A DNA stretch of 64,000 bases from Lasiosphaeria ovina (lineage: Eukaryota > Ascomycota > Sordariomycetes > Sordariales > Lasiosphaeriaceae), in assembly GCA_033439765.1 (NCBI GenBank), contig JAULSN010000014.1, positions 124,001 through 188,000 of the forward strand, read 5' to 3'. The notes beneath the pieces were generated by a model. It saw nothing but the letters and a program-made list of their open reading frames with translations, did not search any database and was not told the origin of the DNA. Of the stretch, positions 50,940-60,595 are shown piece by piece; within the stretch, counting starts at the first letter, position 1; each line of letters starts with the position of its first letter. The translations under genes and the position numbers were made by a program.

Positions 50940-51150
50940 GCCTCAATGCGACAGAATCCTGCGACAGACTGCCTGCGACAGACTAGATAAGGATACTATC
51001 GTATCGTTGAATCAGAGAATTAATCGGGGCACCCACCATAATCGTGCGCGCACCTACCTAACCCTGAGAAACCCGCGCTGGCAGTTGGTATCAACTATTA
51101 GCGGTAAAATCAGGACTTCTGGATACCGCACCCCATATGTAGATTCCCGG
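50940..51150 (+). repeat. Element end shared with 58.6-59.2 kb
   Basis: A short run of CCTGCGACAGA-type units is followed by ATCGGGGCACCCAC, CACCTACCT, AAACCCGC, GGACTTCTGGA and ACCCCATATGTAGATT. The same order appears in direct orientation at 58620-59180. This suggests the end of a shared transposable element; here it lies about 200 bp upstream of the MULE gene. Confidence 0.6.
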
Positions 51151-51352
51151 CCTTCAACCTTCGAAGCCACAATTGCGTCAATCTGCAGGCCATCCTTCCT
51201 TCAGGGCCAAATTAGACAAATCCACCACAACACAACCAAAAAAGCACCACCAACCAAAAACATCACCACTTTCGCCTCCAGCCCCGAATCAATCAAGGTA
51301 GGTAAGCGGCTACCTTCTGACACGTATAGGCATACTAATTTGCATCGTCTAG

Positions 51353-52132
51353 ATGTCTTCTCGAGCTCCCTCGCCTACCCCCTCGATCGCAGAGTCTTTC
51401 GCAAGCAGCGCAACCTTGGAAAGCGTGAGCCCCGAGACTTGCGGCCCCGAGACCGACTGGGAAGTCGAACCCGGTGATATATTCGATCGTCCTCTTCGCG
51501 GCGGCGAGTTGAATATGAAGCTTTACGAGTGGGCAAAAGACGGGGCATGCGGCGTAGTCAAATCGTGTTCAAATGCGGCCTGGCCGATCATGGCCGACGA
51601 CCCTCACCATGTCGTGCAACTCGCAAAACAACGAGCAAGAAGAAGGCGCCGGACTGCCCTTTCAAGTTCATTGTTCAAAGATTCAGGGGACAGAGCGATT
51701 GATCACCTCATGTTCAGGCTCCAAACAAGGCCGCCTGAATTTCATGCCTTCCTTGACAGCCCAAGTGGTGATGGCCAAATCGGGGCGACATCTATGGAGT
51801 TCCTGTTGCATCAGCAATTTCCCGACGACGTCTTCACGAAAGCAGCATTCTGGGTAACTGCACATCAACGGCGAGAGTGGCGCCGGGCAGGAAGCTGTAT
51901 TATGATTGACGCTACATACAGGGTCAACTACCGGTCTTCCAAGCTGTGTTGGCCGGCGAGACTCAAGATGACTACAACTACCTGGCTCAGCAGATAAAAC
52001 ATGGGTTTAGGCTCGATAATATCGCGTTGCCCGCACTATTTATTACTGACGGCGATCAACAACTAATCAGTGCCCTCGATGAATACTTTCCCCATGTACA
52101 GAGGCGACGGTGTGTGTGGCACCTCAATTGCA
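51353..52132 (+). pseudogene. Mutator-like transposase, N-terminal and core remnant
   Basis: ATG at 51353 (TAGATGTCTTC; a possible intron acceptor CTAG precedes it). The frame starts SSRAPSPTPSIAESFASSAT. A FAR1-like zinc region is split across frames (PDCPFKFIVQRFRG in one). The core gives MIDATYRVNY (first acidic residue region), then a deletion, then LAGETQDDYNYLAQQIKHGF, LFITDGDQQLISALDEYFPH (second Asp) and VQRRRCVWHLNCN (the C-x-x-W-H motif of MULEs). After this a 17-bp repeat replaces the rest. Frameshifts and stops make it inactive. Confidence 0.75.
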
Positions 52133-52232
52133 ATTCTGGGAAACAAGCAATTCTGGGAAACAAGCAATTCTGGGAAACAAGCAATTCTGGGAAACAAGCA
52201 ATTCTGGGAAACAAGCAATTCTGGGAAAAATC
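52133..52232 (+). repeat. 17-bp tandem repeat (CAATTCTGGGAAACAAG)
   Basis: Five to six units of CAATTCTGGGAAACAAG. It cuts into the MULE remnant right after the C-x-x-W-H motif. Confidence 0.95.
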
Positions 52233-52497
52233 ACCACCACCAAAGCCTCGCACCAAGGCGAACAAGACTGTCTATGTTGACGACATCAGCGACGACGACT
52301 ACTGCGAGGATGAGCCGCCCGCGCAGGCTGTTGGCGATGCGGCTGATGACAACACAAAAGACGCCGACGACGCCGACTTCAAGAAGCTCAACGGCATGCA
52401 CCAGAAGGTCCGCACGGCGGGCCGGACCCGGCTCACGATGGGGGCATTTCCGAACGAGGTCCTCAACACCCGGGCAGGGCTTTTTTCACTGTGGCAG
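52233..52497 (+). pseudogene. Acidic coding fragment of unknown origin
   Basis: The frame reads KANKTVYVDDISDDDYCEDE, PPAQAVGDAADDNTKDADDA and MHQKVRTAGRTRLTMGAFPN. It could be the spacer of the MULE protein or another gene. It is ended by a copia LTR. Confidence 0.3.
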
Positions 52498-52671
52498 TTT
52501 CTCAGAAGCCAAAAGTATGCAGAAGCAGTCAAAATGAGGGTATTCGCAGTGCTTGTATTCATGTGTGTAGCCGCGAGAGGGAAAAGGCGGTCTAATTAGG
52601 TGCCCTGTGCGGTGCGGCCCCCCTGCCCGGGCACCCTGAACCAGGCCGAAAGTAGTATGGCCTTTCTGACA
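52498..52671 (-). repeat. LTR, copia family A (copy 3, diverged)
   Basis: Right edge CTTTCTGACA, i.e. TGTCAGAAAG when read along the element, next to the polypurine-like GGGGG. The body is related to 2571-2777 and 12256-12463 only in blocks. The left edge (TTCTCAGAAGCC) is placed by comparison and is approximate. Confidence 0.6.
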
Positions 52672-52785
52672 CACCCCCTCAGTTGAAGCCATTCCCGGAT
52701 TCGACTGTCCATAGTAAACAAAGGCCAAAGTAAACAAGACATTTCCTGTCTTCCTGCCTGCTTCCTTCACGCCAACTGAGGGCAT

Positions 52786-54350
52786 TCACAAGTCCCCCGG
52801 TAGTTCAAGGTGCTGAACTGGGGTCCCCTCTTCATTCCTACGCACTGACAACTGCCGTGACACGTCCTGCAGGTTCATTTGTTGCACGAACCCCGTGAAT
52901 GCGTTGTTTTGTAGTAGCGGCTTTGCGAGGCCGTCAGCCATCATCTCAGCGCTCTTCGTGTATACTGCCGTCGTGTGCCCCAGCCGGTATTCCTGCCTCA
53001 GCCAGTGGTTGTGAATGTCAACATGCCGTGAATTCGTCTTCAACTGCGAGATTTCGTCCTTCAATAGCCTGATCGTCTGCGTCTTGTCACATTCGACGGT
53101 GATGCGGTGTTCTTCCAGGTTAACCTACAATTCCCTGAGCAGCCGGCTCACGCGTATAGGGCTTCCTTTGTAGCCTGTGAGGGGGCGAGAAGCTCTGCTT
53201 CTGTTGTTGACGTCGTGACAGTGGCTTGTTCATTCGCCCTCCAGCCTATCATGCCTCCGAACAGCTTCATTGCGTATGCCTGCGAGCTCTTCCGGTCCAC
53301 TGAATTGTCGCCAAATGAAGCGTCACTGGCTACCCTGAAGTCATCGTCACCCCCGAATTACAGGGCGAGGTGGCTTGTACGGAGTAGGAGTAGGTAGCCG
53401 AGGACTCGGTCTGCCGCCCTGTGGTGCTCCGGGCCGGGGTTGGTAGTGGACCGGGACAGCCGGGAGACGGCGAATGCCACGTCCGGGCGTGTGATCACTG
53501 CGGCGTACATGACTGAGCCGACCTTCCGCATATACCGTAAAATGTCTGGTTTGTTCGCGAGGCCCTCATAGGGTAGGAGTTCCTCCTTCGCCATAGGCGT
53601 GTTGGTATGCAGTGTAGAGGATATGTCGGCCAGGGCACCTATTTTGGTGACGTATGACGACTGTGATAACCACAATAGGCGTTTTGGCCTGTCACGAAGG
53701 ATCTCTATGCCGAGGAACCACTGCAGGGCGTCACCCCCGGTTAGTTGGAAGCGTTGTTTGAGCCTGGTGATGACTTCCAGCGCTTCTTCCCTCTGCTGCT
53801 CCCTGAACGCCAGTACGATGTCATCAATATAGAAGAAAAGGATCACGCCGTTACGCGTAAAGGCACAGGGTTCATAAGGGACAGGGGTATAACCTAGGGT
53901 CTTGAGGGCGCTTAACAGGGCCCTCTGCCAAAGAAGTGGTGATCTCCTGAGTCCGTATAATGCCTTGCTGAGCTTCAACACCGTGCCGGGCTTCTTGTAC
54001 CCTGGGGGCATGCGCATGTAGACTTCTTCGTCCAGGGATGCATGTACGAAGGCATTGACGGCGTCATACTGCAGGAGCTCAAGGTCGAAGCGTACAGCTA
54101 TCGCCATAATCGTGCGGAAGGATCGGCCGGCCAGTATTGCAGCGCAATTGCTCTCGTTAAGGCCTTTTGGCTATTGATCTCCCCTGATAACTAGTCGGGC
54201 CTTGTACTTAACGAACCTTCCATGTTTATCGAACTTGTAGACGTATACCCACCTACAGTCTAGGACCTTGAAGCCTTTCAGGCCTTTCTACAGGACCTCG
54301 ACCTAGGAGTGTATTTCATTATAACTCTATAGATGTGCCTTTTCTATGGC
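52786..54350 (-). pseudogene. Copia A reverse transcriptase and RNase H
   Basis: Reverse transcriptase: KVLDCRWVYVYKFDKHGRFV, KARLVIRGDQ-stop-PKGLN, LLQYDAVNAFVHASLDEEVY, LSKALYGLRRSPLLWQRALL and the active site LFFYIDDIVLAF (YIDD, near 53815-53837). RNase H: RVASDASFGDNSVDRKSSQA and VTTSTTEAELLAPSQATKEA. A TAG at about 53355 separates RT from RNase H, and more follow downstream. Both catalytic RT aspartates of YIDD are present, so the break is due to stops, not active-site loss. Confidence 0.85.
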
Positions 54351-56320
54351 CTTAAAGAGATTCCCTATAGGGTGCGCCTTCAACTCCCCGTAGTGCCTAG
54401 GAGGCTTAGGGAGGTCACGTCGATATAGTGATAAGGGTGTTTTGAGTAGTCTTTCGACCTACGCTCTCGTGAGAGACTTCTTTACTAGGGTTCCTACCCT
54501 TGACGCCCTGGTTCCTGTATGGAAAGCTCCATTCTAGTGGTCTTGATAGCTGAGCTTAGCCGCCCGGGTTTCCCCTGCGTCGGTATTCGGCCTGCATTGC
54601 GTGATCGCCCCGGCCAACATAGCTGCTGGTGGCGACGGGGGCGGTGTAGGGAGGCCGGCCTGCCCTGCCTTGTGTTGCGGCGCGTGCGGCTCGGCTGCCT
54701 CCCTTGCCATAACGATCTCTTCCTCGATGACTTCGTCTTCCTGCGTATTGAAGTCCCTGACGTCCCCTGGATCTACCGGGTTGGCCACAACTTCCTCGTC
54801 ATCAGGCTCGGCAACCGTGAGGGCCTCCAGGTGCTTTGTGAGGGCTTCAGAGTCCATTTCCTTGACTCCCTACTCTAGGGTTTCTAGCCGGCCGTCGAAG
54901 ACTGTATCCTCATCGAAGATGACGTCCCTTACGACGATGACCTTATTCTTCAGAGGTACCCACACCTTGTAGATGTTTGTTGCTGTGTAGCCGATGAGGT
55001 AGCCGATCCACGCCCTAGGCTCGAAACGCTTGAGGCGGCCTTCCTTGTTTTGTGCGGCGTCGGTTATCGCGTATGCCTTGCAGCCGAAAGCGCGGAGGTG
55101 GCCTGAGTACGGGAGTGTGTAGCCGTTGAAGAAGGAGTAGAATATCTGGTAGGGAGTCTTCCAGTCATACTGGGCTCGGGGCTGCCTGTTGAGTAGGTAG
55201 ACTGCCGTGCGGGAGATCTCTCGCCATAGTCTATGCGGGAATGTAACGCCTAGGACGAGTGCGAGGGCTTTCTACTTAGCCAACGCCCCCGCCCTCTCGG
55301 CGGTACCATTCTGACCCTGAGTACGTGGCGCCGAGGGCTTCCAAATAAGGCCATACTTCATGAAGAAAGCCTTGAACTCGCCTTTGGACTCTGGTGACTT
55401 ACTAAGCTCGTTGTCTGACTCGATGATCTTCGGTACGATGTTATGTTGAACCTTTAGCTGCTTGAACAGGCCTTCCAATACTACGACGAGGGTAGCATAC
55501 TTCCTGTTTATTATGTAGAAGTCCCAACAGAAGCCTAAGTAGCGGTCCGTGACGAGCATAAGGGAGTTATATTTCTTGTCATCTGGTTCCCAGTCGTGGA
55601 AATCGATCGCCAGGCGCTCTCCGGGGCTCAATGCAGGCTCTGTAGGCTCTCTCTTGATCTGCCGCTTCATCTTTGCCTGTGCGCAGGCGCTGCATTTGAC
55701 TGTTTTGATGCCCTTGATGCGCACTCCATGCGATGTGTTGACGAGCCTTTCCAGGGCTCCGGGGCCCGGGTGGCCCATGGGCAGGTGCCAGGTTTCGGCA
55801 CTCACGCTCCGGGGCTTCCGTTTGGCGTAGGAGTTGAACTGGTTCCTCCTCACGAAGAAGGCTGCGCGGCTCAGGTCTTCCGGAATATATTCAATAACGA
55901 ATTGGTCGTGTAGGGACTGAAGCTCGCATATTACTGATTGATCAGAGGCGCGGCGCAGGCATGTGGGCTCCCTGAAGTTGTCCCAGTACATGCCTCTCTC
56001 GCGAAGGCGCCGTAGGGACACCAGGTTGCATGCGATGCCCTCACATAGGGCCACATCGTATAGGCGTAGTGCCCTTTTTCCGCCGAATGCCGTTGTGATC
56101 TGTAGGTCTACCTCTCCGTATGCCGTGATCGGAATCTTGTGGTCCCCGGCCTAGACGAATTCTCCGGCGAGGGCATGCCGAAGGTTGAGAAAGCGGCTGA
56201 CTTGGTTGAAGATGTGTATTGTAGAGCCTGAGTCGAGAATTGCTGAGTTCTTAAGTGGGTATTCAGCTGTTGAGAAGGCTGCATGCTACACTACGAATGA
56301 GGCTTTTACAGTGCCCACGC
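54351..56320 (-). pseudogene. Copia A protease-integrase region
   Basis: Protease box NSAILDSGSTIHIFN (56215-56260). GAG-pre-integrase RNQFNSYAKRKPRSVSAETW, HLPMGHPGPGALERLVNT and CSACAQAKMKRQIKREPTEP (zinc-binding His/Cys). Integrase: AIDFHDWEPDDKKYNSLMLV (first Asp), IIESDNELS (second Asp) and RTQGQNGTAERAGALAK (Glu). Then stop (TAG, 55272), RLWREISRTAVYLLNRQPRA, GYLIGYTATNIYKVWVPLKN and an acidic linker (HLEALTVAEPDDEEVVANPV). Stops are TAG. Confidence 0.85.
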
Positions 56321-56330
56321 AGCGCACTAG

Positions 56331-57412
56331 TCAGTCCTGTTCGGGGCTGTCTCCGGCTGCAGACCCGGCTCGAGAGCCCTTGTGCGGCGCTCGGGATCGG
56401 CTTGCGTTGCGGCTCGGTGCCTTGCTCGGTGCCCTGGCCGTTGCCTTGCTTGGTGCCCTGCCCCGGGGTTGCTGTCTCTTTGTGCCCGAGTCCTCGCGTG
56501 CCCGCTTCCTCAGAGCCTCAACTTCCTTCCTAAGGGACTCATCTGCCTGCATTGCGGCCTCTGCGCGGTCCTTCAGGTGCTGTGACGGGTCCCAGGTCGC
56601 CGGGGCCTTCTCCGGGAGGGCAAACCAGCACCGTGACAGGGTGTGTGCGTTGCCGCATACCCTGCAGCCTGAGCTGCTTCCTCCGGTATATTTGCGCTTC
56701 GAGGACAACCGGGGTTTCTCTTCCTCCTGCTGCTTGGCTTCCTGGTTGCCGTATGATGCCCCCCCCCGAAGGCGCCCCGTGCGATGCGTGAGGGCTTCTT
56801 TGTTGCCTCCTGTGCCCTGACTTCCTGGTTGAACGAGTTCACGAGCTCTCTGTAGTCAAGGGTGCCGGCGTCGATATCCTTCTAATTCATCAGGCGGTAG
56901 GTTGCGCACCAGTTGGTCCAGCCAGCCTCCCGAATCGCTACCTCGAAGTCATCGTACCAGGTTGTAGGGTGTTGTGCCTCGGGGACTCCCTTGGACTTCG
57001 CTATCTGCAGGGCTTCTTGCCAGTTGTCGATCCATGCCTTCCATGACTTTGCAGGCTTCGTGAGAGGGTATACCGCTTGTTTGTATTTGCTCCTCGCCTT
57101 GCCGGCATCATTCGACCATGTGGTGCTCGCCTGCTTCTTCAGGCTGGCATACCAAGTGTTGATCGGCTCGGTAGGCTCGCATGCAACGTTGAACAGGTGC
57201 GTTGAGACCGTCTCTTGCACCCGGTCCTTGAGGGCAGCCACTGCTCTGCGCTCCGTATCGTAGTCCTTCACGTCTGTGTTGTACAGGGCGAGGCTCTGCG
57301 TGTAGGTCTTCGTGTCCTTGTCTGTCAGGTCTGCTAGGCACGTGGCCGGCACATCTTCGTTCGCCGGGGGGTTGGCCGGTACTAATCCTCGGCCTGCTCC
57401 TCTTTTTGGCAC
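56331..57412 (-). pseudogene. Copia A gag
   Basis: ATG at 57412 (MPKRGAGRGLVPANPPANED). The frame carries a helical gag core (WYASLKKQASTTWSNDAGKA, WKAWIDNWQEALQIAKSKGV) and stops with TAG at 56882. It resumes as YRELVNSFNQEVRAQEATKK and, after a frameshift in a run of eight C/G bases near 56761, as GCRVCGNAHTLSRCWF (C-x2-C-x3-H-x4-C zinc knuckle) and an Arg/Lys-rich tail ending at 56331. Confidence 0.8.
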
Positions 57413-57684
57413 GTAGCTTTCGAGAGCAAAATGGACTTCCCTGTGCGCATGATATGCTGGCGAAGCATATGGCAGGGTTATCTGTGTTGGTGACCCTGGA
57501 AGACTGCCACCCTTACTGGCATCTTAAACAACGGCTTGTAAGTTAGCAGATGCGTACTTGAGGGAGTTCACAGCTAATTTACCATGTAGGATGCCAACGA
57601 CCGTTTTCTCCGAATGCGCGCACCGGACAGCAGGGGGGGGGTCGTCCCCGTAACCAGGGTGGTCCATTTGGTAACGAAGCCGCC
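57413..57684. other. No LTR or gene recognised
   Basis: Expected site of the copia A 5' LTR and leader. No TGTCAGAAA-type end is found on the minus strand. A run of nine G lies at 57633. Confidence 0.45.
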
Positions 57685-58232
57685 GTGCCGAGCGAAGTTG
57701 CCCTACCTACACGACCTGCAGACCCTCGAACAACAACAACATCACAAGCACCTATACTTTCCTCTACACGGCGGCAGCTCTCGCGGTGGGAGCTCGCCCA
57801 GCCTAGTCTGGAAGACGTGGATGAAGCAGACGATTGCATCATTGCGCGGGTTGTAAACACACAAGAGGAGGCTATACAGAGACGGGGACAAGGTGGCACG
57901 AGACAGCGATTCCGAATCCACACACCCAACTACAGGCTTTTGCATTGTGGGAGGCACCCAAGGCAAAACGCAGGAGGGCTGCAGAGCTGGAGACGCCCGA
58001 AGAAGAGATGTGGCTATTCGATTCGGCGGATGAAGATGATCCTAATCCACAGTTAATTGGGTGGAATGCAGATGGCGGCCGTCTCTGTTCAACCTGCCTC
58101 ACATACATGCATGCCTCTGACTATATGCAAATTAGGTTATTTGAACGTGTTGGCCAACGCCAGCTCAACACGCTGATTTGCACCAAATTTTCCCACTTTT
58201 GCTGGGCAGGCATAATGCCTATGTTGACATAG
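57685..58232 (+). pseudogene. Unrecognised coding fragment, frameshifted
   Basis: A first frame gives QPSLEDVDEADDCIIARVVN and TQEEAIQRRGQGG; a second gives ALWEAPKAKRRRAAELETPE, EEMWLFDSADEDDPNPQLIG and WNADGGRLC. Joined by a frameshift near 57890-57950 they look like one acidic protein with a K-R-R-R patch. The family is unknown; it could be a transposon accessory protein. Confidence 0.3.
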
Positions 58233-58329
58233 CCCCTGACAGCCTCAACACCAAAAAAACATCACCACTCGTCCGGGCAGAACACGTCCTCGTATGACGG
58301 GGTCCGGAAGGCTCGGGCGAAGACGGCGG

Positions 58330-58560
58330 GGAGGGTGTCTCCAAGTCGTATATTGACAGTACAGGGAGACGGCGGGGGCGCGGGCGACGGCCTGAATGAC
58401 GGCGACCGCGACGGCCATGCCGGCGACAGGGAGGGCGAGGGCGAGGGTGCCGGCGACGGCGAGGGTGCCGGCGAGGGTGACGGCGAGGATGAGGAATATT
58501 GTGAGCTTGAATCCGAAGAAATCTCAATATACGTTGTTGGCATTGTGACGACTGCAGGCA
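58330..58560 (+). repeat. GGCGAGGGTGCC-type low-complexity run
   Basis: Short repeats of GGCGACGGCGAGG and GGTGCCGGCGA. They read as Gly/Asp/Glu on the plus strand and Pro/Ser on the minus; not taken as a gene. Confidence 0.7.
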
Positions 58561-58627
58561 CGGCGTTGTGTGGTGATGACTTGGGCGAATTACCGTAGTT
58601 AGTGTGTTGTTTGTAGGGAAAAGCCCT

Positions 58628-58870
58628 GCAAAGGCCTTCAGATGCCTGCGACAGATGCCTGTGCCTGCGACAGATGCCTGCGACAGAATCCTGCGACAGA
58701 ATCCTGCGACAGAATCCTGCGACAGATTGCCTGCGACAGATGCCTGCGACAGGTTCCTGCGACAGACTACCTGCGACAGGTTCCTGCGACAGACTGCCTA
58801 CGATAGAATGCTGCGCCTGCGACAGACTGCCTGCGATAGAATCCCGCGCCTGCGATAGATTGCCTACGAC
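58628..58870 (+). repeat. 13-bp minisatellite (CCTGCGACAGAAT)
   Basis: About 17 units of CCTGCGACAGAAT and variants (CCTGCGACAGATG, CCTGCGATAGAAT). Three further units occur at 50950-50990, ahead of the same downstream sequence. Confidence 0.95.
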
Positions 58871-59185
58871 CTATAGATAGATTAACGTATTCGCCTAGGG
58901 TATATAAAGCGTACTAAATGTCCAACTATATAGGATCGCTCGAGAATAGAACACACCTTAGAAACGCGGTTTGGGGGGTTAATAGCTTCAACCTTACTAA
59001 CCCGAGTGGCCGGGCGGCTGGGCTGGCGCAGGAAGCGTATGGCGGTGAGATGGATTTCACCATGTTTCCGGCCTCAATTAAGGGAATTCATCGGGGCACC
59101 CACGCTATCGTTACGTACACCCACCTCCACAAAAACCCGCCATCAGTACTTTTGGATTCTAACCCCCATATATAGATTTTTCTAG
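58871..59185 (+). repeat. Element end shared with 50.9-51.2 kb
   Basis: Follows the 13-bp repeat. TCATCGGGGCACCCACGCTA, CACCCACCT, AAACCCGCCATCAG and CCCCCATATATAGATTTT match 51025-51145 in direct orientation. Between the repeat and this match lie about 200 bp not found in the other copy. Confidence 0.55.
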
Positions 59186-59272
59186 GTACAATCGGGTACC
59201 AAAAGTGTTGCGCCACCCACTTACACACACCCTTTTCTTCTAAAAAAAATCACAACTTTATCAATTTGAGAC

Positions 59273-59330
59273 CAAAATAAGTGCAAAATATACCAAAATG
59301 ATCCTCATTCAATATTTTGCACTTATTTTG
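59273..59330. repeat. Perfect 19-bp inverted repeat, 20-bp loop
   Basis: Arms CAAAATAAGTGCAAAATAT (59273-59291) and its exact reverse complement (59312-59330). It lies just outside the 3' end of the Tc1-like remnant and may be its terminus or a separate foldback. Confidence 0.95.
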
Positions 59331-59334
59331 ACTA

Positions 59335-60122
59335 CCTAAGTAAATCTATCCTTTTGGGCATAGAATTCACCAATTTCATCATAACTTCAGGGGTAATTTC
59401 CGCCCAAACCTCCTCAATGGCCTACGCCTTCGTGCCCCTATTCTGAGCTTCATCCAGTGCCATAGATTCTCAATGGGCGAGAGATGCGGGCTTTGTGGCG
59501 GCCAGTTAAGTATCCTGACGTCGAACGCCTTCTTCAAAAGACCCAGGAACCCGTAGTGGTGATATGTAGCTCCATCCTCTTATATTCGAACGCCGTGACC
59601 GTACTTCTCCTTCATTCGGTTGTAGAAAGGAACATAGGCTTAATCGGTATATTCTTGACCGTTAAGACGGGTCCGCTAAGGAAGTATAATAATGTGCCCT
59701 TTTTTAGGGCCCGTAAAACATCCCCATACACCCACTTTCGTCGTACGGCCGCTCTTGAAGGTCGGTTGTAGATAATCAGGGTGATATTCCTCGCCCGGGG
59801 ACCGTGTAATATAGATGGAACGGCCGTCTTCCCCGACTTCCAAGTATGCTTCATCTGACCAACAGATCAGGGGCCGGGCAGTGTATTTATTAATACGGCC
59901 GAAGACTTGGCTCTTCTTCTTATTCTTGGGCGACACCCAGGGCTTCTTGCGGGCACGCCGGCGACCTTTATTGGCTTCCTTGAGGAGCCTCCGGACCGTT
60001 GAACAGTTGATACTATACCTAGACTTTGAGGGCGTTCCGAGGGTGTCTGTTCGAGACAGCGTTGTATGGGCCCTTTTTTGTTCTGAAAGCTCTTTTCTGA
60101 AGCTCTTCGAAATGCCGACCAT
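59335..60122 (-). pseudogene. Tc1-like transposase 2, decayed
   Basis: Reverse strand from ATG 60122: an HTH-type region (TPSKSRYSINCSTVRRLLKE), then LICWSDEAYLEVGEDG (first catalytic Asp), VWGCFTGPKKGH and a TAG at 59674. Reading on: AYVPFYNRMKEKYGHGVRI, a TAA, EDGATYHHYGFLGLLKKAFD (second Asp), NWPPQSPHLSPIENLWHWMK (Glu), a frameshift, AIEEVWAEITPEVMMKLVNS and a final TAG near 59337. The stops sit where Gln codons would fit. All three catalytic positions survive, so decay was recent or by stop-creating mutation only. D-to-E spacing is near the Tc1 norm. Confidence 0.8.
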
Positions 60123-60595
60123 TTTACAGTTTAGAAGAGGTAAAAAGACAGTGAAGATTTTTCACCTTGAAGGTAGAGGGTCATTTGGCCAACAGGCCAC
60201 AATTATGTCAAGTTGCATGCAATAGCCCGGCCGAAGTCTTCAAATCTACACAAGACAACGAAAAAATATCACAACCTTGGCCAATAGCTAGAGAAAAAAA
60301 ATTTACACCAAATTTATCGCATTTTCCTGGCCGGCCGCAAGACCAGTCAACCTGGCTACTAACTAAGCCCTGAAAATGAACAGAACGCCACGTTCTAGAA
60401 TTGGCTAAGCTTCCTACGCCAGCTGCCTGGTTAACAAGCCAATCCTCCACTGAAGCCCTGGGCCGCACCTGGCAAGATAGTTCGTACTGTGGGAGTTAGG
60501 GTTAAAGGCACTAGGAGTCGTAATTGCTCAATGATGTTTTCCATTTCAACCCCCACGTCCATCTAGCCCGAGACCCACCTCCCCGCGCCGGGCCC
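60123..60595. other. No recognised gene
   Basis: AT-rich spacer; includes GGGAGTTAGGGTTAAAGGC at about 60490 with one telomere-like unit. Nothing else seen. Confidence 0.5.

Larger units (their letters stand above)
52498..57412 (-). mobile_element. Copia family A retrotransposon, near full length
   Basis: Reverse-strand order is complete: gag with zinc knuckle, protease, GAG-pre-integrase, integrase, reverse transcriptase, RNase H, 3' LTR. The 5' LTR is not found to the right of 57412. At least ten in-frame stops, nearly all TAG where Gln is expected, interrupt the polyprotein. The 3' LTR is inserted in MULE-related sequence. Confidence 0.85.

Noticed and set aside
57413..57684. 5' LTR of copia A
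   Set aside because: No sequence related to the three family A LTRs was found, so the element is called 5'-truncated.
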